Assembly (NCBI GenBank): GCA_945643635.1
Contig: CALZFC010000017.1
Span: 4,845,001-4,909,000, forward strand
Direction: 5' to 3'
Length of the DNA stretch: 64,000 nt
Source: Allodiplogaster sudhausi
Lineage: Eukaryota; Nematoda; Chromadorea; Rhabditida; Diplogasteridae
Below are positions 23,529-33,292 of this stretch, piece after piece. Each line of letters starts with the position of its first letter. Position 1 is the first letter of the stretch. The notes under the pieces were generated by a model, which was not told where the DNA came from, searched no databases, and worked only from the letters and a program-made list of their open reading frames with translations. The position numbers and the translations under genes were made by a program.

Positions 23529-23650
23529 TACAAGATAAACTTGAACATCACACATTCTTTGTTATGATTACTGTACAAAATGCATTTATATCCATAATAC
23601 ATACATATATATGTATAGTAAGACAATGTATATTTTTCCCGCGCTCGTAA
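23529..23650. repeat. dispersed repeat family B, copy 3
   Basis: Begins GATAAACTTGAACATCACAC, followed by ATTCTTTGTTATGATTACTG and ATATCCATAATACATAC, the same order as the copies at 20088 and 22866. Confidence 0.55.
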
Positions 23651-24196
23651 AATTTACAATGACGGTGGGACGTACACATGTAAATGTTAGAGATGCAAGC
23701 GTTTAATATATTTTTATTCGCATACATGATGTTACTTACAATTCGTGCGACAAGACTACAATGGCATGATAATATGTAAAGCAAGAGAAAATGACGGAAC
23801 AAATGCAAAGAATACATATTACATATGTATGTATGTATGTACATAGATGTAGCAACAAAACTTACATCATTCCAAATATTTAAAAGTGCAAAATACAAGA
23901 TATAGGAATATTAGAAAGTGCTTTTTCTCTGGTTGTGAGGTGGCAAACTATTATAACTTACATCATTCTTAATATTAAAAAAAATAATGGGAAAGAGAAA
24001 ATGTGAGGAACTGTAGAGAACGATCGTATAATTTATGGTGGAAATAACTTTATCAGTAATGAAGAGTGGTTAGAGTTGAGCGAGACAGACTGTTAGTGCG
24101 AAAGGGACTGGGATCCCCTGGATTGGAGGATTTGGTAACTCCAATCGGAGGGAGGTCCGGGATGTCAAGAAGCTGTTAGAGGAACAGTGAAGGACG

Positions 24197-25659
24197 TCAT
24201 ATCAGCAAAAGAGGAACATCAATTTTATGACGCGGAAAGGAGCCCGCGACATTGCAGGCATCCCTTGCATTCTTCTACAAGCATTAAAAACTAATATATT
24301 CCCGTAAAAACACGCGAATTCAAACTAGAATTTTCAGCTTATACCAACAATGTTTTACTCCTTACATCGTTCGCCTTCGCCGGGTAGACGAGAATGGTAA
24401 TTTTCTCCGGCTTTCTCGAGGGCGCGATACGTTTCACCTGCGAGAATGCAAGCCCTTGAGAGATAGATTTGGAGAGAGTATAGAGAGAGAGAGTGAGAGA
24501 GAGAAAGAGAGCGAGGAGAGAGCAGAGGGAGCAGGGAAGGTGTTGGAGTTTGACCTTACAGTTGACGGGCTGGCCGGCAGGCAGCAGATGGTAGACGGGG
24601 AAGACCTGGAAGGACGCGTTGTTCGAGCAGCGCACCTTCAGCGCCATGACTTCTGACGAATTGTTCGTGACCTCAGAAATGTTTTATAACCACGGGAAAA
24701 ATTATGTAAGATTTCAAATTGCCGCTGTCCTTCGCACTCTTATGCGCCCTTGCCATTTTAAGCCAGCGGGTTGTGCCCCTCCTAAATGAGAGAACGCGGC
24801 AAATTTGAGCCCGAATTAATTTTTGTGATCGTCCTCCTTTAAATGCTTTATTTTATAATTTTACACTTTTTAAATTAATTCTCTTTACCGATATTTTGCT
24901 AACAGTTCCAGAATAAGTTGTGAACTTTGCAATTTTCCTTGTTTGTTTCATCTTTTTGTGCTTGAGGAAAACGAATGCGTTAACTATTAAAATAGGAAAC
25001 TCAACACCAATCTTTTCGATTGTTGCAGTCGTATCTCTCCAAATGACATGCATGCTCTCTATCCCTGGTCATGCAAAAGGGCGCGGATTCCAAGAGTGAG
25101 TTTTTGGGGTGAATTGTCCTTTAACGCGTCTTCCACATCTTCCAGATATACCACTCGAGTCCGTCTTTTTGATTTGTCTCGCCATTTCCTTTTCCCTCCT
25201 CTTCTCTCGTCCGAACCTTGACCATGTGGTTAGTCACTTCGGCGCCTGACGGCCAGCTCAGCTGCGTCGGCTCGACCGTCGCGGTCGCGACTGCCTGAAT
25301 ACAATATTTTGTTTCCCTTTTAAACTTTTATTATAGCAAAATTTATGTCTTTCTTTCTATATAATAAACCGATGACAAAGCACATAAAAGCCCAAAAGAA
25401 GCTGTCATTCTCTGTATCGATAATGTCCCACACTTTGCTCCAGGCACCCCTGGCAGTCGGTCAAGGTCCTTCCACGCACCCTCTGGACGACGGAGATGTT
25501 GCCGATGAAGGTGGCAGCCGACATGGGGGGCGGCGAGCAGTCTTCCGAAGAGCCCTCATCCATCAGGGTGGGAATGGTCGAGATGCCATCGCTGACCGGC
25601 TCGGCCTTCTTCGTCTTCGCCACCGACTTGTCCGCCGGCTTTGCCGTCGGCGGCACCAT
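24197..25659 (-). CDS. MSP-domain protein
   Basis: Exons (minus): 25480-25659, 25238-25294, 24555-24671, 24366-24437, 24197-24274; all junctions phase 0, 167 aa. Residues 1-60 are a low-complexity Lys/Pro/Ser-rich leader (MVPPTAKPADKSVAKTKKAE). The major-sperm-protein beta-sandwich follows: VEPTQLSWPSGAE, then VTNNSSEVMALKVRCSNN, then FQVFPVYHLLPAGQPV, then PEKITILVYPAKAND, ending in KIDVPLLLI. Known MSP-domain proteins are sperm cytoskeletal or signalling proteins, or VAP-like adaptors that bind FFAT motifs; which applies here cannot be told. The leader makes it longer than a classic MSP (about 127 aa). The intron before exon 4 is largely a CT tract that serves as its polypyrimidine tract. 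The last exon is the least certain. Confidence 0.8.
24993..25125. repeat. dispersed repeat family A, copy in MSP-gene intron
   Basis: GGAAACTCAAC, TCTCTCCAAATGACATGCA, CATGCAAAAGGGCGCG and a TTTTTGGGG tail match, in order, parts of the copies at 7952-8060 and 51139-51250. It lies in the intron between exons 2 and 3 of the MSP-domain gene. Confidence 0.55.
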
Positions 25660-26994
25660 CCTGACAATTGTGAGGAGCATTGTTCGCAAGCTATCGGAGA
25701 AAGAAAGAAGATTAACCAAGAAGACGACCGACTGTGATTGATGCAGTAGTAAGTAATGACGGACAAAATTCCTCTAGAAAAAAAAATAGATCGTGGTACA
25801 CGTGGGCCAACGTTTTATCACGTTTATTTTATAAATATGCGTTTCAAACTTTCTGATCTAAAATTGCACTTTATGGCTATAATTAGTGCTTTTTCACAGT
25901 GCTTTGTTTATGTTAATATTATGTGCGTTTGTTTGTGCATAATCAGATCAAAATGTTGATTCTTCATTTAGAAAAGAAAGTTTGACGCACTATTAACGAC
26001 CACTGTGGACACTCTCTCGCCATCACCAGAATCCCGTACTTAAACGAGATGAATTGTCCTTATGTGAGGCCTAACTGAAGAACAGTTGAAAACTCGAGTA
26101 GGAGTTGAGATGCCACTGAAAAATAATAATTTCTATGTGTCAATGAATGTGTCTTGTTGGATCCTTTACACTTCATGTACATATGTGCCGAAGGAAATAA
26201 TTGAATTGTTCGGCAAAGAGACAAAATTTCTTCATTCTCACTATCAGTCTTTGTTCCTGTTTTTTGTCGCTTGCAGTAACAATACAACGCAACTGATCTG
26301 TCCGGTCCACAATGCTAATTGTAAGTTTTTGATCTCTCTATGAAAACTATGGCGTGTGGAAAAATATTATCCTATCACATTTTTCACCAGTTGATAATAA
26401 CTATTTAGAATAACTACACTAACAAGAGACCTCTTCTAGAAATTCTCCCTCAAATACGAAAACTATCGAGAACGGCAGCAGGGCCAAACATAGCGCGAAC
26501 ATCCGGTTTTAGTCATTTCATTAGATAGCTATTATTAAAAATTGTTTTAGAAATTGTATTCGAACTCATGGTAGTCTTATTGATAAAAAAATAAATGATT
26601 TTCTGAAGATTAAAAGGTGCATTAAACAACTAAATTTTCTCTCCATTCATTTCGATTCTGCCTGTTTTGTCATTTTGTCAAAACAATGTAACTCTCGCCT
26701 GCCCAGCCGGTTCTTTCTTAAGCTGATTTCGCATCCAGAAGAAATTTACTCTGCTGCATCATATCAACCTGTTTCTCCATACCTTGGCCGTTGTTGAATG
26801 TACGTATATAAAGCAGGAATGAAAGGGAGAGCAAGCATCAGCGCGGCTGTCTTCACTTTTTATTTCGAGCGCAGCATTCTTGTGCTCTCACTTGCATTTT
26901 CCACTTCTAAACTTATTTTGTATTCATTAGAAAATTTTTTGATGATTAGCTAACATTTCACTTTAATAATATTTTTTTAATATTTCAGAAAAGA
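25660..26994. other. intergenic between divergent genes
   Basis: AT-rich and without a supportable gene. The MSP gene starts leftwards at its left end and the secreted peptide gene rightwards at its right end, so this 1.3 kb probably holds both promoters. A TATA box is visible at 26805-26813. Confidence 0.5.
26805..26813 (+). promoter_or_regulatory. TATA box of the secreted peptide gene
   Basis: TATATAAAG lies about 190 bases upstream of the start codon at 26995. Between them is a likely 5' leader ending in TTTAATATTTCAG, six bases before the ATG, which would be a cis or trans splice acceptor. The TATA box is inferred from sequence alone. Confidence 0.5.
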
Positions 26995-27475
26995 ATGAAG
27001 CAATTCCTTGCGTACGCTCTCGTTGCCGCAGCCTTCCTCGCTACTGCCATCAGCGTTCGTTATATGGAGTTATTATTATTCTCCATTTTTATTCATTTTA
27101 AGTTTATAAAAATAATAATTGCAGACGCAAGCATGGGAGTCAAGATCGGCGGTAAGAAGTGAGCAAATTGTCGGGTGTTGCATCTAGACGATGACGTCAC
27201 GTCATGGTGCACTTCCACAATTCATCTCTTCTTACTCTTCTCCATCTCCCCTTTCACCCCCATCCACTTATCCACTCTATTCAAGATAAAAAAATTTCGG
27301 CCGTGCATGTTGATTACAACTGTGTATGAAATTTTTTTATTATTTCGAAATGTTGCTTCATATGAAAAGGATAATATATTTCATTTTACTTAAAGAATAC
27401 TTGAAGAAGAGGAAGAAAAAAGCAACGCAAGCATGCGGCAGAGATCAAGGAATCGCAACAAAGAAATTGAACTAA
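26995..27475 (+). CDS. 56-aa secreted cationic peptide
   Basis: Exons 26995-27058, 27125-27151, 27396-27475, phases 1 and 1, 56 aa. Residues 1-20 form a textbook signal peptide (MKQFLAYALVAAAFLATAIS). The mature part, about 36 residues, contains a very basic run (YLKKRKKKATQAC) and a C-terminal TKKLN, with a single cysteine. Size, signal peptide and charge suggest a secreted peptide such as an antimicrobial or neuropeptide-like precursor. That role is inference; I recognise no family. The first donor is ambiguous: AGC|GTTCGT or GTTC|GTTATA. Only the second keeps the third exon open to a sensible stop. A TATA box and a pyrimidine-AG site upstream support a real, well-expressed gene. Confidence 0.6.
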
Positions 27476-27551
27476 TACTCATGGTCAATTTAAATCAACA
27501 TAAGTCATAGTGAGAATGTCCCTTGGACTCTCCTTCTTTATGACTGGTGAA

Positions 27552-27783
27552 TCATATGGTGCCAATGTTCTTGAGATTTCGCTGCATAATAAGGTCAACG
27601 CAAGATTTGAAGACCTGAAAGAAAGTATTCAGTCACTTATCCCCTTTACTTCACTTTCTTTTCACAACGTTTCTTCCCATTCTTATTTTCACAATGTCTC
27701 TCTCAACTCTCATCCCTCGCTCTCTCACTGTTTCACACTCTCAATCTCACTCTCTCTCTATCTCTCGCACTCTTACTCACTCA

Positions 27784-27838
<55 letters not shown>

Positions 27839-30389
27839 CATCCACATTGTCCGTGTCTGTTGCTGTCGTCATGTGCACGTAGAGCTGTCCCTCACTCTTC
27901 CCTCCGGCATTCGTCCGGTCTACGAGCAACTTGAATCGGTCGGCAATGTAGGCGGCGGACGCGTCGGCGCTGGCGCCAGCTAAAGTCTTCTGACTTCTCT
28001 CGTTCTCTAACTCTCTCTCACTCTCTCATTCTCTCATGCCTCTTAAATTGTTTTTTTTTTAATTTTGGAAAAAAAATTGTTCACAACGTAGTGAAAAAAA
28101 TAATGAAATACCGTTATATCTTCTGAAGCACGACGTGAGTGGCGATTGTTCAATCTTGGCGCGGAAGAGGTCAAACTTAAAAATTTTTTTTGAGGCTTTT
28201 CGAATGCACCACGTTTTATTTTTATTTAATAAATTAACAAATAAATCAAAAATACCCTGAGGATAGAGATGAAAAAAGAAAAGGAATAAATGAACCTTGT
28301 TCAAGAAGAGAATGAGCGCCATATGCCGCGTGAAGGCGGGATGACGAGCGACGCTGCGGAAGATGGCCATCGCGTACTTTAGACGATTCCATGGCTTGAC
28401 GCCGGTCGGAGGTGGAGAGTGGCATTCGCCCGGCGGCACTTCGATGTTTCTGCAAGGGTCACTCAATCAGCAGAGAGAGAGAGAGAGAGAGAGAGACGGG
28501 CAGAGAGGAGAGAGAAAGGAAGAGAGAGAGGGAAAGAGAGAGCGGTAGAGAAAGCAAGAATGAGAGGAGGAGAGACCACCAAATTTTTTTCATTTTGTAA
28601 GCGAACGAAGTTGTGTGTGATGTTTATAGTATTTGCAGAAAGGTACATTTTATGTTTGGCCCGGATGAGAATATAGGGGTAAAATGTCATTTTGGGTTTG
28701 GTCCGGATGAGAACCTTGCGGGAAGATGTCGTCATCAGCAGTGTGAGTGTATAATATAATACTCAGATTGTAATTCGTATATTACCACGAATGTGGAAGA
28801 TTTTGAAGTGAACATTTTAAGACTTTTTTAAACAAAGAAATTCATAGCAATGCTTGAACGAACACATCCAAACATGCTCGGTCGTTTAAACCTTTCGGCT
28901 AACTCGCTCGCGTCGATCCACTGGTTGTAGCTGCTCACGTCGACGATGAAGAGTACGCTGCTGACGTCGTCGAAGCAGTGCAGCCATTTCCGCCGCTGCG
29001 AACGCTGCCCGCCGATATCAATCATCCTGATGGTTCATCAAGGATGAATTGATTAGTTCGGATATTAACTTGTTGCTCATTGCAATTCGATGCAAATATA
29101 CTTCAGAAAGCTCATCGTACAATATTATATGCAACCGTTCTCCTCTGTGAACATTCAAACTCTAGTGTTGACTATCTTTTTGTTGGTAGAGTAGTGTAAA
29201 TATAAGCAAGGAAAAGACTCCGACGAAAGTACCCTGCCCCACCTCATCTCCATGTCGTTGAACGGAAACTTGATCTCGATGATGCCGGTGGTGGCGCTCC
29301 TCGCGCGCAGGATGTCCTCATTTGTCGGCAGGAACGTCGGATCCGTCACGCGCTCCAGGTCGTCGAGGAAGCTGTTGGGCATAGGATTTTGATTGCATTG
29401 ATTAGGGCCAGCTGTGGAATCGAACTCGGGCACCCCGAATGGTGCCGCTGACGGCATACCACTCGGCTATCCCAACCCCCGGTGGTGGGAAACGAACTAT
29501 TCAGCCGAGTCGAGGAGCGGGAAGTCGGTGCAATGCGAGAGCGTCAATGCCGCTGCGTCCGACATGTAGATGCGTCGGATCGGCTCGGTCAGGGTCGTGA
29601 CAATGTCCGAGTCGGTGTTGTGCGGGCCTTGTGACTCGAGCGCCGACTCGAAGTGTCTGATCGCGGCCTTGAAATGGCGGGCGCATTTTGATGTTTCTAT
29701 TTAATTTGCATAAATTCGTTGTATATATTTAAATACAAACATCATGCAAGTAATGAATGCACAAGTAGATGATTAGTTTTATTATAAATATACATACATA
29801 TGTACAAAATTGTAGGATATTATAGCATGCGTAAGCGCCCGTATTGTTCGAAGATCTCTTATGTAATCCCATATTCGCTTTTATCTTGTTGCATCATCGC
29901 TTTACGGATTTGCTCTTGATGGACTTTCGCGCGTGTTTCTTTCTCTGTCTAGTGAGTGTTGTTTTGAAAAATACGGTATAACATAGTTGACAAGTACCTA
30001 TATAGCCGTCAGGCGCATGAATATTTATAAATATGCTCTTTACAATTCACAAACAGATTATTTTAATTTGATTTTTTTTTAAAATTTATGTAGCATACTT
30101 CAAAAGGCAACATAAATTCAACGAATTTCGGGATTTTTGAATGCATGATTAAAGGGCAAAGAAAGCAAACACATAAGAAGATGTAAATTTTAAAAACAAT
30201 TGGTTTTTTTCTTCATTTTTGGTTTTTTTCCTATTACATATGCACACTGATTTAGACTATTCTAGAACATATTATTATCAAACTCTGAATTGACAATTTT
30301 CATATCGCCACATGAAATGGCAAACGGTGGATTATTCTTACATTAGTCCCAGAAATTTTTTTTACTGACATCGTTTTATATATACATAC

Positions 30390-30432
<43 letters not shown>

Positions 30433-31352
30433 GATTTCAGTAAAAAATAACAAATACCTCGGTTTGTTCCTCGATGGGTACTTCTAATAAACGTGCTCCA
30501 GCAATAATCTGCTGCGTTGCTTGCAAGACATTCGCGTAGATAATAAACCGAAAGTTGACCAGGTCGTACTTGTTGAAGCCGGACTTGTGCAAAATCCTGA
30601 ATTAACTCATATAATATAATATATTATATATAATAGTGCACTATATCCCACAAAAGGCTACCTAAAAACATCCAGCAACTAATCATGCTCCACTAACTTC
30701 ATCTGCTTGAACACAGTGCTCTTGCCGGATTCGGGGCCTCCTACAATTTTGCGATCCGTTTTTGTTGTTGTTGAAAAAAACTCTTTTTTGAAAACAGAGT
30801 TAAAAAGGGATTATTGAAGAATCTTTACAACACCAGTGAAATAAAAATAGCTTCAGATTATATAATCTCAAAGTTGTGCAAAAGGATGTTATTGAGAGAA
30901 ATGAAGCAGCAGTAAAAAAAACCTCTTAAAAGTATAAGGATTTATGTATAGTACATATATCTAAGCTTCTTACCTAGCAGCAGAATCTTCATCTCTTTCT
31001 TGCGCCTCGCCCTCTCTCGTTCGATCTCACTCTCGATGGTCGCATTGCGAATGTTGACAACGACGCTATCCGACATGTGGGAGTTCTGATGAAATAAGCG
31101 ATTTCATTTTGTTGTCCTCCGCGCGAGAATTTTTATCATTCAAAGAAACAATGGCTACTTTTGATCACTAATTAGTTTTTAAAAAGTTTTTTTTTGTTTC
31201 TGTTACAAATTATTTAAAAAAAACTACACATTTATTTCAAAATAAAAGGAAACCCTCGCGTCGAAGCTGCAGCAAGCCATTCGAGCGAGTCCGTTGGATT
31301 TCTTGCTTTCGCGAACGACTTCTACAGTAAGGATGTCAGCCCCTGTCCGCAT
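27552..31352 (-). CDS. heterotrimeric G-protein alpha subunit, gene 1
   Basis: Exons (minus): 31254-31352, 30974-31085, 30698-30740, 30458-30596, 29498-29667, 29243-29371, 28904-29026, 28296-28449, 28112-28175, 27837-27979, 27552-27614; every phase agrees, 412 aa (388 from the inner MACC). Motifs in order: MACC palmitoylation motif as in Gq, P-loop [21 protein letters not shown], switch I RARSATTGI with the catalytic Arg, switch [14 protein letters not shown] with the catalytic Gln, FLNKFD guanine specificity, HMTTATDT, and C-terminus LKNIGTI. Residue 2 of the P-loop variable part is Pro where Ras has Gly12. The C-terminus lacks the Cys needed for pertussis-toxin modification. An in-frame ATG 24 codons before MACC follows a pyrimidine-AG site and is taken as the start. 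It should act at the plasma membrane under a GPCR; which one is unknown. Confidence 0.92.
29410..29480 (-). repeat. tRNA-derived SINE-like sequence inside a G-alpha intron
   Basis: The 126-base intron between exons 5 and 6 is mostly a tRNA-like sequence on the sense (minus) strand: A box TAGCCGAGTGG and B box GAGTTCGATTCC about 50 bases apart. The first resembles tRNA-Ser/Leu class II. Stems do not close properly, so it is probably a tRNA-derived element rather than a working tRNA. Confidence 0.6.
30396..30430. repeat. (TA)n microsatellite in G-alpha gene 1 intron
   Basis: About 17 TA units in the fourth intron, close to the 3' end of that intron's complement (the splice donor lies at 30457). 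Likely length-polymorphic. Confidence 0.85.
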
Positions 31353-32452
31353 GGGACGACTGGCTGAAATGGAGCAAAAATGCGATGTTTACACGAGTAT
31401 ATTGTAGTTGTAAAAAATCTTTTAAACTAACATGATGCTTTTTTCGTCGATTAACGGAGCTCCGTGGATCAATATTGACAAACTTTTAAAAGAATCAATC
31501 GGTCCAAGGTGGTTTGGTGCAGCTGACAGCCATGGACCTGATAAAGCGAGCATATTTATGTATATATATCGAAAAAAAATGAATAGCTTGAGCGCAAGGA
31601 GATGTTTCACTCTCTCTAATCGTAGGCCAGTGAACTTTGCAGGACTTACCAAGCGGCAAAAGAAATAGAAGAAGCAATGAATGAATGTTGTGGAAGAGGC
31701 CTTCTTTTCCATTGGTCTTGTATTATGAAAGCCGACGACGCTTGGCTGAGTATCATTCAATTGATGAAGGATGAATAGAATGCGGGGTTGATGGTATTGA
31801 CGATGTTTACGCTTTTCTTTATCTCTCTCCCAAAGGGGATTAACAACGTTGAGAGCGTTGGGCAGGAGAGTTTGAGAATTAGAGATAACAAAGAAGAGTC
31901 GAGAAGAGCGGGATAAATGGTTCTAGAGTGAGATAAAGTGAAAGAAACTATAATGGCATGTCTCATTTTTGGTAGGGTCGTCGTCACTGATGTGTAATAT
32001 GTATTACGTTTTCTACGATGTACGAAGGAAGACTTGCTCACTCTATGTTTTGGCAATTCTTTACACATCAAACAAAACGTAATACATGGATAATACTAAT
32101 CCCTCTATTTCTCTCTCATTTCGCTTATCATCAGATTAATCAATACCAAAGCGCGATATCCGTCAATGACGAAATTACATTTTCGAATAGCATACAATTC
32201 CGTGGACTAGTCTAGACACTACATATTCTATGAGATTTTGACTAAGCTACATAGAAAAGCATAAGAAGTCTTGATGATATTTTACATAGTGCTCTTGTAC
32301 ACAGCAGATCAGAAGAATACTTGAAACAGAATATATACCAATGTTTCAAGTAACGCAATCATTGACAACAGCATTAGATGCACAGTTTCCTGCTTGAAGA
32401 AAGATCAATAGCAATTAATGGAAGCAAAAGAGGTACTGTTTCAGCAATATAA
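31353..32452. other. intergenic upstream of G-alpha gene 1
   Basis: Promoter side of G-alpha gene 1. Open frames here (31422-31760 minus, 31757-32071 minus) have no bias or motif. No clear promoter element is visible. Confidence 0.4.
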
Positions 32453-32967
32453 CTAAAGAACGCGTGCAATGGAGCGAGTATCAAAACTAGATTCTTTCTT
32501 GAGCTGGGCGGAGACGCTTCGAGAGAGCAGCGACCAACACACGGAGAGCGCGATCTCACTCAGTGGAGCTATGCCCCTCAGGCGCATCTGGAAAGGGGAG
32601 GAATTGGACGATGATGTCACAAAAGTATGTATACTATGTGATACATTCGCAACGAACTGATGTCGAGTAATGTAATAAAGATAATATATCATTTCATGTT
32701 TCCAACAAAATAAAAAAAAGATATTTCTGCAAAGACAAATAAAGCATGGCCTGCCTGATATAAAATGCTGTCGCTAACGAAGAAGACGCGCCCTCCTGGA
32801 GCGACCTCTCGGTAGAACCTCATCCACGTTGGGTTGTTGTTTAGACGCGCAGTCTTGACGTCATCGGCGCCATTGCACTCCACTCTGAACAGTTCCATGC
32901 GGTGCGCCGTCGTCAAGAACACCTTGAGCTTGAAGTGGTGCGCGTCGCTCGAACTAATCCGCATCAT
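32453..32967 (-). CDS. small unrecognised gene between the two G-alpha genes
   Basis: Two exons (minus) 32779-32967 and 32453-32587, phase 0, 107 aa. Exon 1 has strong GC bias at third positions and reads HHFKLKVFLTTAHRMELFRV, then NNNPTWMRFYREVAPGGRVFF, like a compact beta-rich domain. The second exon is basic and Ser-rich. The first ATG follows GCGCCGCAG, which could be a splice acceptor, so upstream exons are possible. The donor (GTTAGC) is chosen for phase; reading through to SDSILYQ with a GC donor is the alternative. No family is recognised. It lies between two tandem G-alpha genes on the same strand. Confidence 0.45.
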
Positions 32968-33045
32968 TCGCTGCGGCGCCGCGCCCCCGAAAGACGAGAG
33001 GTGGTAATGTCATCGACAGCAGAGGTCATAAATGTCCAAACATTT

Positions 33046-33160
33046 TGGGCCGGCCCCGCGTCTCATGCCCAAGGACTCGGCCCGGCCGGCATAGACCATT
33101 TCCATACCTAGCATTATGAGTACGGCCCGGGGAAGGCCGGCCGGACCTACAGGCAGGGGC
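33046..33160. repeat. GGGCCGG/CCGGCC-rich block
   Basis: Repeated words GGGCCGGCC, GGCCCGGCCGGC and GGCCGGCCGG in an otherwise AT-rich region. A smaller relative lies at 11513-11575, and a CCGGGCCGAAGGCCCGG hairpin at about 56590-56608. It may be a short inverted-repeat element or a GC-rich regulatory patch. Confidence 0.4.
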
Positions 33161-33292
33161 GTTACAAGTTTGTCGGCAGGCTACTTTTTACGCCAGATTA
33201 GACTGATATGTGCACGCTTTAACTATTATAGAATTCTGCAAACAAGTAAAAACAAGGAATGACAGAGTAATTCAAAGTTCCATGATCACAGA

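Larger units (their letters stand above)
22311..24196. other. intergenic, repeats and small palindromes
   Basis: Holds a truncated duplicated fragment (22555-22674), a GA-rich tract (about 22725-22845), two copies of repeat family B and a nested palindrome near 23160-23260. I see no gene. Confidence 0.45.

Noticed and set aside
29410..29480. Functional tRNA-Ser/Leu gene
   Set aside because: A and B boxes are present but the T-stem and acceptor stem do not pair, so it is reported as a tRNA-derived repeat.
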